64,000 nt of DNA from contig QCXZ01000041.1 of NCBI GenBank assembly GCA_025024175.1, forward strand, positions 43,953,786-44,017,785, read 5' to 3'. This DNA is from Rhyzopertha dominica. Taxonomy: Eukaryota > Arthropoda > Insecta > Coleoptera > Bostrichidae. Under the pieces are notes generated by a model. It did not search any database, was not told where the DNA came from, and was given only the letters and a program-made list of their open reading frames with translations. This document shows, piece by piece, positions 11,401 through 22,679 of the stretch. Each line of letters opens with the position of its first letter. Position 1 is the first letter of the stretch. Position numbers and translations under genes: made by a program.

Positions 11401-14400
11401 AAAGTAAGTCATTCTACTTGTCCATGCACAATAGGGCTGCGACATGTACAAATTTAATGCACTGAAAACAAGTTTCTTCTCGAGTGCCAACAATTTCAAT
11501 GGTTTAAAATATTTTGTTTGTTAGCAATAGTTTTATTCATACTGCATCCTGGAAAAAGTATTTATTTAGTTAAGATATGTTTCATATTTCTAATTAGAAC
11601 ATAGCAAGACAGCAAATATATTCTGTAGTCAATTGTTGAATCGTAGCTGCTTACTTTTTTTTAAGAAGAAACCACATGCGTTATTGTAGAATAATTACTA
11701 CTTTACAAGCGCGTTCGATCCGATATTACCAGTGATCATGACTGGATCATGTTGATTAAAGATAATAATCCAGTAATGACACAGTTCAATTAATTTCCAC
11801 TATAATTATGAATTTGGTAGAGAGCTATGGAGAATTCGTTTCACAAAACCTTTATTAATTCACTCTCATTAAAAAATGAAAGTGGAATGATGATTTGAGG
11901 GTAACCTTGAACTTGTCCAGGTGTTCTCAGAAATAGATCTAGATATAAGGCCTGCTACAAGTTCATAATATACGTTCCTGATTTATCTATGCTGCTTGTG
12001 TTGTCAGTAATTTGTAGATAAGGCGAAAAAGTCCACTCCAACGTGCTACAATTGCTGCAATTTGTTTTGCAATCACTTATGTAGAGTTACAAAAATGACA
12101 CGGGGTTTCTACCTCTAGCGATTCGGAGCATGACTCCATAATTGTATCATCTATCTAGTATACTTATGAAAATGAGATGAAAAACTTATGTCCCAACAAA
12201 GCGACAATGTTTTCTTTGGCATGACCTGAAATTTAAAATTTGTTGTCACAATCATTGTTGTTGTGCACTCTTTTGTCAAGAGCATCAACAAATAAGATAA
12301 CAAAAGACAAGAGTTGCTAAAGAAATTTTAGACATTTGCACAATCGTTTTTCCTAATCAATTGAGGATTTTAAGCTAATCTGGGTTACACTTCATGACCT
12401 ACATTGATAAACGTGGGCTCTTAGAATTGATTTTTTTAAGGTCAAACGAAACATGTTTTATTCCTTCGACCGACAGCAAACCTGTATTACAGAAAGCACG
12501 CATTTTATCGCAGGCGGTTTGTTCTTGAATTTTATTATTTATCGCCATTTACTAGACTGCTAAACTAATTAATTCACTCAACTGCGAGTATGAGAACAAT
12601 ATTTACGCAACTGCGGATATATTTCCTTGCAACCTTGCAGAGAAACTAACAGAGTTGGGAGTCGATTCAGCGAAGGTGTTATTATAATGCGGACCGTTAT
12701 GCTAGTTTTACAGGTAATTGACTCATTACAGAAGTGTGGTAAATGAATGAAAAATGAAAAATAATCACAAGGTCGCTTAATAGCGCGTAAATAGCGAATC
12801 GCTACCGTATTTCACTGTTATAATTAGAAAAGTGGGGTAAAACTGTATCTCTCTCAATCAGTACGTCTTGATCGACTGATACTTGTGGATTATAATACAT
12901 ATGAAATATTTTAATTACTATAATTTGTTTTTAACTGTGCTTTGAGAGTCATTTTGTAACAAACCTGTCGATTTCAAATCAAACCTATGTTTACTCAAGT
13001 AAAAGATTGTAGCCATTGCAAAAGTTGCCAGTTCACAGGCTAGAAGGGGGCAGGTAAAAACAACTGGGGAGAGGAGAACTGCTTTTACAATTAAAAACAA
13101 GATAATGCCTAAATTTTATTTATCGTTATATCTCAAATAAACAGCGATATATTTTATGCGGACAAACGATACTTCGATATGGGGGTTATGTGATTTAGCA
13201 CTCGACAACACCTCATAAAATTTTGGAGCTTTCGGAGATTCGAGGGAATTACTTATCTAATATCTAATCTTCGTCTTCTAAGTCATCCCGTAAAGTTATG
13301 AAAAATATGTAAACCTCATTTCACTTAACAATAAATTTTCAACAGGGTTTTTTATTGAATGATATTACTTATATAAATACAATTAACAATCCACTATCAA
13401 AAGCTGCAGTATTTGTTATGGAATGCAAATTATTATAATGAAGGAAAAATGAAGGAATGTAATATCAAAAAGTCNTACGTTAGATAAGCACAAGATTAAA
13501 TAACAACAATAATTAAATGATACGGCAGAAGATTTCTAAAAAGAAGTCTTATCTAGACTAAAAAGATTTTATGAAAGAGCTATTAAAAGAAATAGAGGTT
13601 GCTATAAACTTACTTGAAATATCTGTGTTTATAGTTGTATTTAGATAGTCATGATTTTGATGCCGTATTTGTGAATTATTTTGATATTATTTTGGTAGGA
13701 TTGGCAAACACATTTTGACGCTTTATAAAGTGCCCATGCTTTATTCTAAAACGTATTACTAAATTTAGTAAACATAAAAGAAACTATGTAGTACAGTGCA
13801 GTTATATGTGCAGTTATATGTTAAACTCTTAACTGTTATTATAACGTTCTATTTTATCAGAACCAAATCTTTTTGTCATGCTAACCTGTTCACTTCTTAT
13901 TTTCGCTCTTTGTGTTTTTGACTAGTAATTTGAATCTTTAAACACACAAATCTGAGATGATATATTGGAAGCACATTTGAACTGGGCAATAGTTCTAATC
14001 CCTAATACGTTTATTATCCAAGGTTTCCAGATCAAGCGGCTGTTTGCTTTTTTCGAATTTTAATGCATGGAAGTTTTGTTTGCCGGTAGATCAGCCGCAT
14101 TTTATTTATTTAAAATTTTAAGTACCTAAAACAAAGACATATCGATATATCTTTTGCTTACTTGTATCTCTGAATAAGAATGTAATGCAAAATTGGAGGG
14201 TAAACCTTATGAACCTGTAGCTATAGTAATTGTTGGAGGATATTTGGTGTAAAGTTGGTGAACGTCCCTGCGTTTAATGCTGCATTATGCAGGATTAAAT
14301 ATAATATTTAATACTTACATTAAATATACTAAATTAATATAAAAACTACACACAACATAAATCTCAGTTATCTCGCAATTTTCACTTTTCCTCTTTCGTC
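8450..14400. other. Long gene-free A+T-rich stretch
   Basis: I searched this stretch on both strands for the missing upstream exons of the SLC36-like gene (the conserved first membrane helices) and saw none. Only short, unconvincing ORFs occur. Most likely it is intron or upstream flank of that gene. Single N bases at about 9349, 9383 and 13477 mark unresolved positions. Confidence 0.4.
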
Positions 14401-14408
14401 TGACTTCC

Positions 14409-14460
14409 AGAGGGGAGGGGGGCAGCTGCCTCTCCCCCCCCCCCCTTGGCGACGCCCTTG
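14409..14460 (-). mobile_element. hAT-like transposon terminus
   Basis: The minus strand reads CAAGGGCGTCGCCAAGG followed by a long G run and GGCAGCTGCC. This closely follows the CAGGGGCGT(A/C)GCCAGGGGGG ends typical of zf-TTF-type hAT elements. I could not find the other end, so only this terminus can be supported. Confidence 0.4.
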
Positions 14461-14571
14461 GAGTATATGTTCAACTACTTTGCATAAATGTAAAACAGAA
14501 AAAACCTCTTTTATTGTAGGGACATTATTTTTCTATAAAGCAAGTTATAGGATAATAAATGTCTTTTCCAT

Positions 14572-14895
14572 TTATGATTTTACAAAATAATTTTGCAATG
14601 TCATATATGCTGCAGTATAGACTCCGCCATTTCGTAATAAAGTGTTTTTAGCTTGACTGTATTCATTTGAAGTTTGTATATTTATTAATATCGAAATTTT
14701 GTTGCGTATGACTTTCAATAAAGTATTACAGTCTGATGCTCCGAACACTACTGCCGTATCGTCTGCATATGATATTACCTTATCCGTGATGTCCACGTTA
14801 AACATTTCACTGATGTAGATGATAAAAAAGAGGGAGCCAAGAACCGCTTCCTGCGGCACTCCAAATCTGACACCTCTTAACGAACAAATTTTCAC
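14572..14895 (-). pseudogene. Non-LTR retrotransposon reverse transcriptase fragment
   Basis: A 107-codon minus frame reads GVPQEAVLGSLFFIIYISEM and then YADDTAVVFG. These are the fingers-to-palm GVPQGSVLGP motif and the YADD catalytic box of LINE reverse transcriptases, at the usual spacing. The GSVLGP motif has decayed to EAVLGS. No upstream endonuclease or downstream thumb domain is recognisable, so this is a short dead fragment of a jockey/CR1-like element inserted antisense to the SLC36-like gene. Confidence 0.8.
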
Positions 14896-15028
14896 ACATT
14901 AATTTAGACCATATAAATAAGATTTGACAGTTTATATTAGGTATTCAGTGAGAGTACTCAAAGATACCCTATTATTGTTCAAGAAAAGCTGGATTTCTGT
15001 ACTAATTTTTGCCTTGTTTTATTTGCAG

Positions 15029-15113
15029 AATATTCGTGGATGCTTCGCTAGTGATAACTTACTATATGGGAGGTGCAGTTTACGTGGTTTTCATAAGTAC
15101 ATCTATCAAGCAG
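15029..15113 (+). CDS. Amino acid transporter (SLC36/PAT-like), internal exon
   Basis: This 85-nt exon is bounded by a good acceptor (TTTATTTGCAG) and donor (CAG/GTATGT). It begins with the last base of a split codon and ends in phase 0. It encodes FVDASLVITYYMGG and then VYVVFISTSIKQ, which fit the membrane helix before the cytosolic loop in proton-coupled amino acid transporters (in relatives, roughly FLxxxxxGxxxVYxxFxAxxIKQ). Its phase-0 end joins directly onto LVDYYCPDIAHW of the exon at 24721, continuing the family alignment, so the assignment rests on splice sites, phase and homology together. It is too short to be seen as an ORF. The previous exon, which must supply two bases of the first codon, was not found. 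Confidence 0.85.
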
Positions 15114-15232
15114 GTATGTATATAGCACCGCAAAAAATTAATTATTTACTTCCATGATGCCTTCATTGATATTAAGATAAGTAATTACTGCCATGTTTGT
15201 AATCGTTTACGTAAATTTGAAAAAAAAATTTA

Positions 15233-15676
15233 CAGGGTGATTCACTCAAACCGTTCATTAAAAGTTTAGGGAGTTCGACTCCGAATTGAATTCTGAAAAT
15301 TTGCAGTTAGATACAATCGCTCATGCCCTTCTCAGGGAAAATAATTACGCAATTGTGGCACTTCCGGTTATACCGGAAGTTACCATTAACTTCGTTATTT
15401 TAAACCGAATGATATTATTTTTTGTGCATTTTTGGATTCGCCAAATCATTACAAATCTTTTTTTTTGTGAAAGTTTTCAGTTTTGCAGTGTTCTGTAGAA
15501 TTTTTTGTAGTTCACAGATCCAGGGCTGGCATTTTGCAGCTTATTATAGTAACCATAAAGGTTACTTGTTACAGTGCTGCTGTTTTTTCAAATTCATACA
15601 TAGTGTTCAAAATCGACCGTTATTTCGAATAGACTTTAACGGAGTAAAAGTCATTTTTCTTAAATAGAACACCCTG
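15233..15676. mobile_element. MITE with CAGGGTG termini and internal ACCGGAAGT hairpin
   Basis: The element starts CAGGGTGATTCA and ends GAACACCCTG, with TA on both sides. Inside, at about 15359-15379, it carries the perfect stem ACTTCCGGT/ACCGGAAGT around a TAT loop. The open frames inside do not resemble a transposase. It sits 120 bp after the SLC36-like exon, within the intron. It shares its termini and the CCGGAAGT motif with the element at 1656-1774, suggesting one non-autonomous family. Confidence 0.55.
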
Positions 15677-16084
15677 TATATTTTGGGTCTATCAGGAGCA
15701 GATTTTAATTATCTATCGACTGGTATCAGCATTCCCTATACCTATCTGCTATAGTTTTAAAGTTATAAGGGATTTTTTAAGTTTTCATCTTATTTGGTGA
15801 CGTCAGCGTAAAGTCACTTACTGAAAATAACTAAAAATAGCAAAATAATCGATGTATACTTGCATAAATGTTGCATTTATGCGTTTTGGAAATTCTGTAA
15901 ACCTTCTTGTTTAATAATTAGGTATATCATATTTAATAAAAAGTCGAGTGATTACCTACTTGTGGTAGTAGCTTTTGGGAACAATTTTAAAACAAAAGAA
16001 TGTGACAAACGTCAAGACTAAATTATATTGAAAATCTGCCGTCTAGTGCGTAAGTTTTACTTGTTTCTGATTTATGCTAGTGTT

Positions 16085-16276
16085 AAAAATATGCAGAACC
16101 AATATTCGAAAGAAAACATTTATAATTTGTTTCTGATACATGGAAAATGCGATAAAGTTGTTGAAAGAACTTGCCGAGTATTTAACACGGAATATCCAGA
16201 GCTGCCAGCGATGAATAAAGCAAAATTTGGAAGACTGGAATCAAATGTTGAAACAGAAATAATAACAATAACGTAA
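16085..16276 (+). pseudogene. DUF4817-like transposon N-terminal fragment
   Basis: A plus frame reads YSKENIYNLFLIHGKCDK, then RTCRVFNTEYPELP and KFGRLESNVE. This follows the helix-turn-helix pattern (YSxEExxDMxxIYGxxxxNxxxAxRLYxxxFPxRxxP) at the start of a class of insect transposon proteins annotated as DUF4817. The frame stops after about 80 residues with no catalytic domain following. It is most likely a short remnant; a host role is not indicated. Confidence 0.5.
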
Positions 16277-16699
16277 CCACAACACCTTTGTTTTCTATGC
16301 CGGTTATAAATTTACATAAATAATAAATGTCCTACTTTATTGCCGATATTCCATACCACATTGTACAAAAATCGGAAACAGTTGTTAATTAGCCAATACG
16401 TGGACTACAAACTGAAACCAAGGAGAATGATTTTTTTACTCCCAACCTTAAAATACAAGGTCAATGGTTAAATAGTACCCAAGTGTATATAGAATCTAAA
16501 GAAATTAAAATAATATAATAATTATGATTCAACAACATGTACAATGTTATCTTCAATTGTCAATTCCAACTTATCCTTGACTGTATTGTAGTGTCTGTCT
16601 TCTTACCAAACAGCAACGCCACCGTTTTGTTTGAATGTTTCATTGCTGCAACCGTTTCAGGTCACTATTCATTTATACGAGTACAACGTTAGAATCTAA

Positions 16700-16855
16700 G
16701 TCAGCTGGCAAAAAACGTGGCATAATTCAGTATCGTCAGAATACATGTGTACATTTACGTGATAGATAACCTTATATAATTGACCGGTGTAAACTGTAAA
16801 GGGCCCAAAATGGACCCTTGTGGAATGCCTAGATGTAGAATTCATAAGAGAAGCC
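16700..16855 (-). pseudogene. Reverse transcriptase fragment (LINE), frameshifted
   Basis: On the minus strand HLGIPQGSILGPLQF is followed, after a stop and a frameshift, by YSDDTELCHVF. These are the GxPQGSxLGP motif and the catalytic (Y/F)xDD box of non-LTR reverse transcriptase. The decay between them shows that it is dead. Confidence 0.7.
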
Positions 16856-17339
16856 ACCATTACTACGTCTCAATCATGCTTGCTGTACAAGATAGCTTTT
16901 GACCATGCTAATTGCATCTTATTCAAAATAATTTTTCAAGGAGGTTAAGAGAAGTGAAATGTTCAGTAGTATCAAACGAACAAGATAACCTAAGCGTTGC
17001 CATCCCGCCACTGTCCATAGCACGAGGAATATCATCAGTAATATTTAGAATTGCAGCTGATCAGCTAAGATTTTTGCGAAAATCTGATTGGCTACTTAAC
17101 ATATTATTGCCACCTACAAATTCTAAGGGAGGTGGCAATTTATTTTAGAATGTAGGAAAATAATTGCCCTCTTCCACAACGAAGGAAAATAACTATTGCG
17201 TAAGTAATAAATACAGTGAATTAGATATCGACAACACCGTTTAAAAACATCAATAGAAAGCTCATCAGTACCTATAGCAAAACTTCTCGTTTTATTCATC
17301 GTTATGATAGCTACATTTTCATCATTAGTAATCATTAAT

Positions 17340-19920
17340 TGTTATTTGAGGATCTATAATGCAAGTGGATGCAAGACTATTATAATGTATCAATTAAGTC
17401 ATTTCCAATTGTTTAATTTACACTGAATAACTGGAAGCACGACCATATGCAGTAACAATCATGAATAATACATTACTAATAAATTAATAGCTTTCCAAAC
17501 ACAAATCAATTAAAGTTTATTGCTCATATTTCATTGTAGCTAATTTCCATTGAAACAGCATAATGGATTTTAGAAATAATGTACAGTTCGTCTTCACTTT
17601 AAAGTGACGAGTTATTCGTAAGTACTAAACAACGTAGCAGATTATTCTGTTCACACAGTAAACATTATTACTCGTACGTTTGCAAGGATGGGTGAAGTCA
17701 AGCAGGGAAATTCAAATCATTGAATTATCGCGACACCATTAAAATTTGCCCTAGATGGTTAACGTACCGAAAAGCACATATTTCGGATTCTCTTTAAAAT
17801 GCATCAGTTATATCACGCGTGCGACAAGGTTAACCAGATAAATGCCTCAATCAATTTAATGCTCCGCTGGCCTCATTCATAAAATCCCGGCGAACTACAT
17901 CACTGCCACATCCTCAAATGCATTTTTGTCCATCTGCAATGGTCACCGGCCCATCCCAGGAACTTTGCATAACAGTTCAGTGACATTCGCGGTTTCTAAC
18001 TGCCATTTTTCGACTTCCAGTTGACGTATTATCTATCACGATTCTGGGACAAGATTTTTTCGTCTGGTATGATATCTCTTGCAATTCTGGTTAAATATGA
18101 AAGTGAATTTTAAGCAGGCGAGTAGGCGAAGGGAAGGTACGGGCGATCGTTGCTCTATTTTTTTTGCGATGGCTGATATCTTCTCCAATTCTAGGACATA
18201 CAGATGGTCGTAGGTAGTTTATCAGAACCGGGCTGGCGTGGAAAGATACAAATTATTCCGTAACCAGTCAGGAATTTGTTGTTGCTCACTGATTTGTTGT
18301 TTCGATGTTTTGTCAAGCTAAAAAAATGTCATGTAGTCGTTTTAAGAATTCTTGAAACTGATTGTATATGCTGTTGATACCCGTCTAGGGCAAATGGTCA
18401 AAGATGACGATGCAGTCCACGCATCTGGACTACTGCCGTTCATTCGTGTTTTTATTCCTACTTAACCAACAACTAGCCCCCATGACTTTTAAATCCAGTG
18501 CTAGTTTAAACTTGATATGTGAAGTTAGTGGAAAAATTGTTAGTTATTAATAATAGATCAAAATATTCACTTCAATTCCGCTTCACTGTGGAAAAAATTG
18601 TTATAGTCTATAGATAAATTTCATAAATGGATTTGCAAAATATGTGGCAATTTCTATTCCTCCGATATATACCTCAGGGTATATAGCAAGAGCTCTCACG
18701 TAGCGCATGACTGGGTAGACTCTTACCTTTTAGCGAACGGATTCCCAATTAGAAGATGCTTTACTTATCTGCTTTTGTGTTTGATGGTGGCTTAGTTCGG
18801 CAGTATTATTTTCTTCTTCTGCGAATGAATTGCTGTTTGCAGTTATATACAGGTTAAAGACCTCTTTATTTATTGTTTTCTTGTTTTTTTTTTAAAATTT
18901 ATGACCACTGTTCTTAATTTGATTTTGCTATGATCTTTTCCACGGTTATTCTGCACGTCCAGCACGGTCTTCCTAACTTGATCTTGTTGTACTCGCTTTT
19001 TGTAGTATATGGTCAGAGTAAAGAGAAGTCTCTCCTTTGGATCTGTTCTCGATATTTCATTATGTACGTTTGTATTCTTTTTGTGATGGTTCTTTCATTC
19101 CTACGTTTCTCAGGCTTGTTCTGTTAGCTTTGNCACTTTTGACATTACTTATGTATACACATTTTTTTAAATGGTTCTGTCCGGCTTATGTTTTTTCTGC
19201 AAATGACAAATATGCACAGTTTTCCTTTGACTGCTNTTCTGCGGTCGAGTTTGCTGGTTATATGTATGCTGCCTGTCATCAACAATTCTTTGCCAAAGAC
19301 ATTGTTATATTATTATCTTGTTTTTTTTTCTACTCAGTCTATAAAGTCGATCAAGTCCTCCTCAAATATTTAAGGTCAGAAAATTTTATTTGGCATTACA
19401 ATATACTTCTGAATTTAAAAGTGATATTGCCAGTGTCACCGGTCTTTGCAAGGTTTGGTAATGCCGTCGTTTAAGAGCAACCCTTTCTTTATTTGGAATT
19501 ATAGTGGTCGAAGGCCATGCTACATTCCCATTGCAGTTCATTACAGCCGAAAGTAAAGGTGATAAAGCAATAATCATTTCTTTATAGTTGCTAGTTTGAG
19601 AGAGCAATGTATTTTATTCAACTTCACAATCCTCGAATAAGTATTAATTTTTGCCTTACTTCATTCTTTGTGGTATTGGGTGGACTAATTTTTCACCGAA
19701 TGTTTTTAGTTTCAATTGGCGGATTGTGGATATTACATTCTTCACTAATCTAATATTCTACTAATAACAAATAAAGTATGTTAGATTTCTATACAAACTA
19801 TGAAATATGCTCTGTACTATACACACTACTTGTTAAACATATCATTTGCTTTTCTATTTACAAATTGGTTTGAAATCTGGACCTTTATTTTATTGAAACG
19901 GAAGAAAAACTTTTATAATT
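17340..19920. other. No supported gene; moderately complex non-repetitive DNA
   Basis: About 17690-18250 has balanced composition and no obvious repeats, and might be regulatory. Frames at about 18930-19600 (up to 145 codons, with N bases at 19133 and 19236) look like antisense or decayed retroelement sequence, but no motif is clear enough to name. I see no splice-framed exon of the SLC36-like gene here. Confidence 0.35.
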
Positions 19921-19974
19921 TCCAGAAGCATGTAAACTTTCGAGACGTTTTTGACGGGTAGCGCCCCTTAACTG

Positions 19975-20185
19975 AGTAGGCACCCCTTCAAACCTCTTAA
20001 GGGTAACGACTTATGATACATCTTTTGAAACTTTGTCTTACAAGCAGTCTCTTACCATATAATTAGTTTTACTATATTTTTCATTCATTTACAGGATAGA
20101 AGATAAATAAGTACAATGAAGCAAGTTGGTCATTATTTTAAATTTTGGCACGGTTTTCAACAAAATAAAAAAAGCTTGTTATAAA
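19975..20185. repeat. Dispersed repeat, copy 2 (partner at 8215-8440)
   Basis: Collinear blocks ACTTATGATACAT, ATAATTAGTTTTA, ATAAGTACAATGAAGCAAG and TTTTCAACAAAAT match 8215-8440 in the same orientation. The divergence is considerable, indicating old copies. Confidence 0.5.
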
Positions 20186-20359
20186 AATGTTACAGTACGA
20201 CTTAAAGTACAACTTCCAATTATCTTTTTGTCTGCATACCTTTTTAGAATTTGCGGGAGAACGTTCTAGTCACAATCTCGGTGAAAATGATTTATTCAAC
20301 TTCTGAAACGGTCAAAATAATTTGTATATGCTTCTGAGCATAACAAGGCTCCAGCGACA

Positions 20360-20465
20360 GCATGTACTCGATTAAGCGAATCGATTCACAACGATTCGAT
20401 GCAATTCACACGATTTTATTCGAATCGAATAGTTGCCCATCGATTTGGATGGGATTCAAAACGAT
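20360..20465. repeat. GATTCG/ATCGATT-rich arm of an interrupted transposon (left part)
   Basis: Dense, irregular GATTCG and AATCGATT words fill this segment and reappear at 22270-22480 on the far side of a LINE. The far side ends in CACAGCCCTA, the complement of a hAT-like TAGGGCTGTG terminus. The two arms look like one hAT-type non-autonomous element split by the LINE insertion. Confidence 0.5.
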
Positions 20466-22010
20466 TCTGGTGCGACAAATAAAAGGTCACCTAGATAAAT
20501 ACGATATCTTACCTCTCAGACAATCAGGATTTCGACAAAGATATAGTTGANTTGATTGATGATGTCATTCGTGAGGCTGATGTTGGAAATATTAGTGCAC
20601 TTGTTCTGTTGGACTTTTCCAAGGCTTTNGACAAAATTAATCATAAATTATTGTTTTCAATTCTGGAGTATGTAGGATTTTCGCAGAATTCAGTGAGTCT
20701 TGTTGAATGTTATTTTGCTAACCGTAAACAATATACTGTGACGGATTTCGGTGCATCTGAGGAGGGATTTATTACATCTGGGGTGCCTCAGGGATCTGTG
20801 CTTGGACCTATTTTATTCTGTATTTACACATGTAACTTGTTGTCTTGTGTTCAGTACGGTACTTCGTATGTATATGCTGATGACACCCAGGTCCGTTTTT
20901 CGTTTCCCTTTAGTAATATACATTTCGCAAATAGAATGATTAATGAAGATTTAAAGCAATTGCAACAAACTTCTTTGCAACATCAACTTAGTTTGAACGA
21001 TTTAAAGAGCTCTGTACTGGTATTCGGTAAAAACAAAGAACTAGCAGAAGTGTTATTAAAGATTAAAGTTGGTAATAGTATTTTGCAGTGCTCTAAAGTA
21101 GCGAAAAGTTTGGGTGTGGATCTAGACACGGAACTACGTTTTAGCAATTTCATTACTAAAAAATTGAATGTTGCATACATTAGCTTGAAAAAGTTATATC
21201 CTTATCGCCATATCTTACCCATTAACTTAAAAATAAAACTGACGGATGCAACGGTCTTATGTCATATGAACTATTGCGATGTCTTGTATGGCCCATGCTT
21301 AACCAGGGTAGATGTAAATCGCATTGAACGTTTGCAAAAGTCTTGTTTGAGATTTATTTACGGAATCCGAAAATTTTCTCGGATTTCACACAAGTTGATT
21401 TCTGCAGGATGGTTGAACATGGCCCATAGACGTGAGTTACACGCGGCGTGCCTATACTTTTCAATTATGTTTTTCAAATGTCCACCCTACCTATGCAACA
21501 AAATCACTTTTCGTACTGATGTACACTCTTTGAACACTAGGTTTCGTGGACTCTTGTCACCCCCTAGACACTACACTGCTTTATTCACTCGGTCTTTTAC
21601 CTACAACATCTACAAAAGATTTAATAGTATTCCAATTCAGATAAAAGAGTGCAAAGTTTTTAAATTTAGATCAGAGTATCGTCGTCTTTTGATGTCTCGC
21701 AAGTTCTCGTGAATCCAGCATCCTCTTATTTGTCAGCTTTGCATTGAACCCATTGCTTTCTTGCATTGCGTTTTCCCTGTAATTATGTCCCGTCTATAAA
21801 CTGTTTATTTCTTTTCTATTAGCGCGGTCGGAGAGACCAGCACTTTGGTTATTTTGTAATTAGATTGTTTCTTTTTCTGGACTAAGATTAGAAATCAGGT
21901 TTCCTGCCTTCTTAGTCCTTTTTGTAGTAGCGCCAACTATTTGTCTTAATGTAATATATAATCCATCTGAATGTAAAGTTTTATGTTGACCGCTACCACA
22001 AATAAATTTA

Positions 22011-22052
<42 letters not shown>
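20466..22052 (+). mobile_element. 5'-truncated non-LTR retrotransposon with (ATT)n tail
   Basis: The element begins inside the reverse transcriptase region and ends at a (TTA)n tail at about 22010-22052, as several insect LINE families do in place of poly(A). It interrupts the GATTCG-rich element whose halves flank it. Truncation at the 5' end is the usual result of incomplete target-primed reverse transcription. Two N bases (20551 and 20629) mark uncertain positions. I could not define a target-site duplication. Confidence 0.75.
20474..21712 (+). pseudogene. LINE reverse transcriptase, C-terminal part, one frameshift
   Basis: The reading starts at LRQSGFRQRYS (the QSGFR motif of LINE reverse transcriptase), shifts frame at about 20545-20552 next to an N, then runs open for 386 codons. 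Motifs in order are LVLLDFSKA, SGVPQGSVLGPILF, YVYADDTQV (catalytic YADD) and KSLGVDLD, followed by the thumb segment ERLQKSCLRFIYGI. The C-terminal PRHYTALFTRSFTYNIYKRF block is characteristic of CR1/Daphne/jockey-like proteins. All catalytic Asp residues seen are intact, but the N-terminal endonuclease is missing, so the copy is not autonomous. The clade cannot be fixed without a tree. Confidence 0.85.
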
Positions 22053-22053
<1 letters not shown>

Positions 22054-22269
22054 TGCATCGATGCAGTTTGAATTATTTCTAATCGAAATTGACACGAGTC
22101 TGTTCAAGATGTCAAAGTCAATTACATTTTTGAACAACCTGCCCATGATTTATCACAAGCGTTATTAAAGTGTAAAGTGTAAATTTTTCTGTTCAAAGTT
22201 TGTTTTATACAATAAAGTTTTTACAGCTGCACGCCTACGCATTTATTTACGTGGGTATTTATTATAGGT

Positions 22270-22480
22270 TTGATGGACGGTCATGTTTGAATTCTTCGAT
22301 TCTTTGAAAATCGATGCAGATCGGCACAGGTCAATTTGATCTCGATTCTCAACAAATCTATCGAATTGAATCGAATCAATCGATTCGATCCAGTCGAATC
22401 ATCGGTTCCAATCGATAAATCTATTAAATTGTTTGGCCGAATCGATACTATCGATTAATCGATTTTAATACACAGCCCTA
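22270..22480. mobile_element. GATTCG/ATCGATT-rich hAT-like element, right part
   Basis: The same GATTCG and ATCGATT word usage as at 20360-20465, ending in ATCGATTTTAATACACAGCC. Read on the minus strand this gives TAGGGCTGTGTATTAAAATC, a hAT-type terminus. See the left part for the joint interpretation. Confidence 0.5.
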
Positions 22481-22679
22481 TTCATTATTCATCAAACAAG
22501 TAAGAACATTTCAACAACAGGACAATTGAAACTCTAAAAGCCACTGTTATTAATTGACAACGCTCCCGATAAGAGGCGCAGTTAGCAAGCCATGATGCTG
22601 AATTGTAACCATATTCTTGTCGCCTAGTTGCACCCCTTTTGTTATTACACCACGCTGATTCTGGTCATGGAGAAAGATA

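Noticed and set aside
19037..19474. 145-codon plus ORF as a membrane protein gene
   Set aside because: It contains N bases, its hydrophobicity comes from T-rich DNA, and no family or splice support was seen.
22011..22052. Leu-run and Asn-run ORFs over the trinucleotide repeat
   Set aside because: They are translations of the (TTA)n tail of the LINE.
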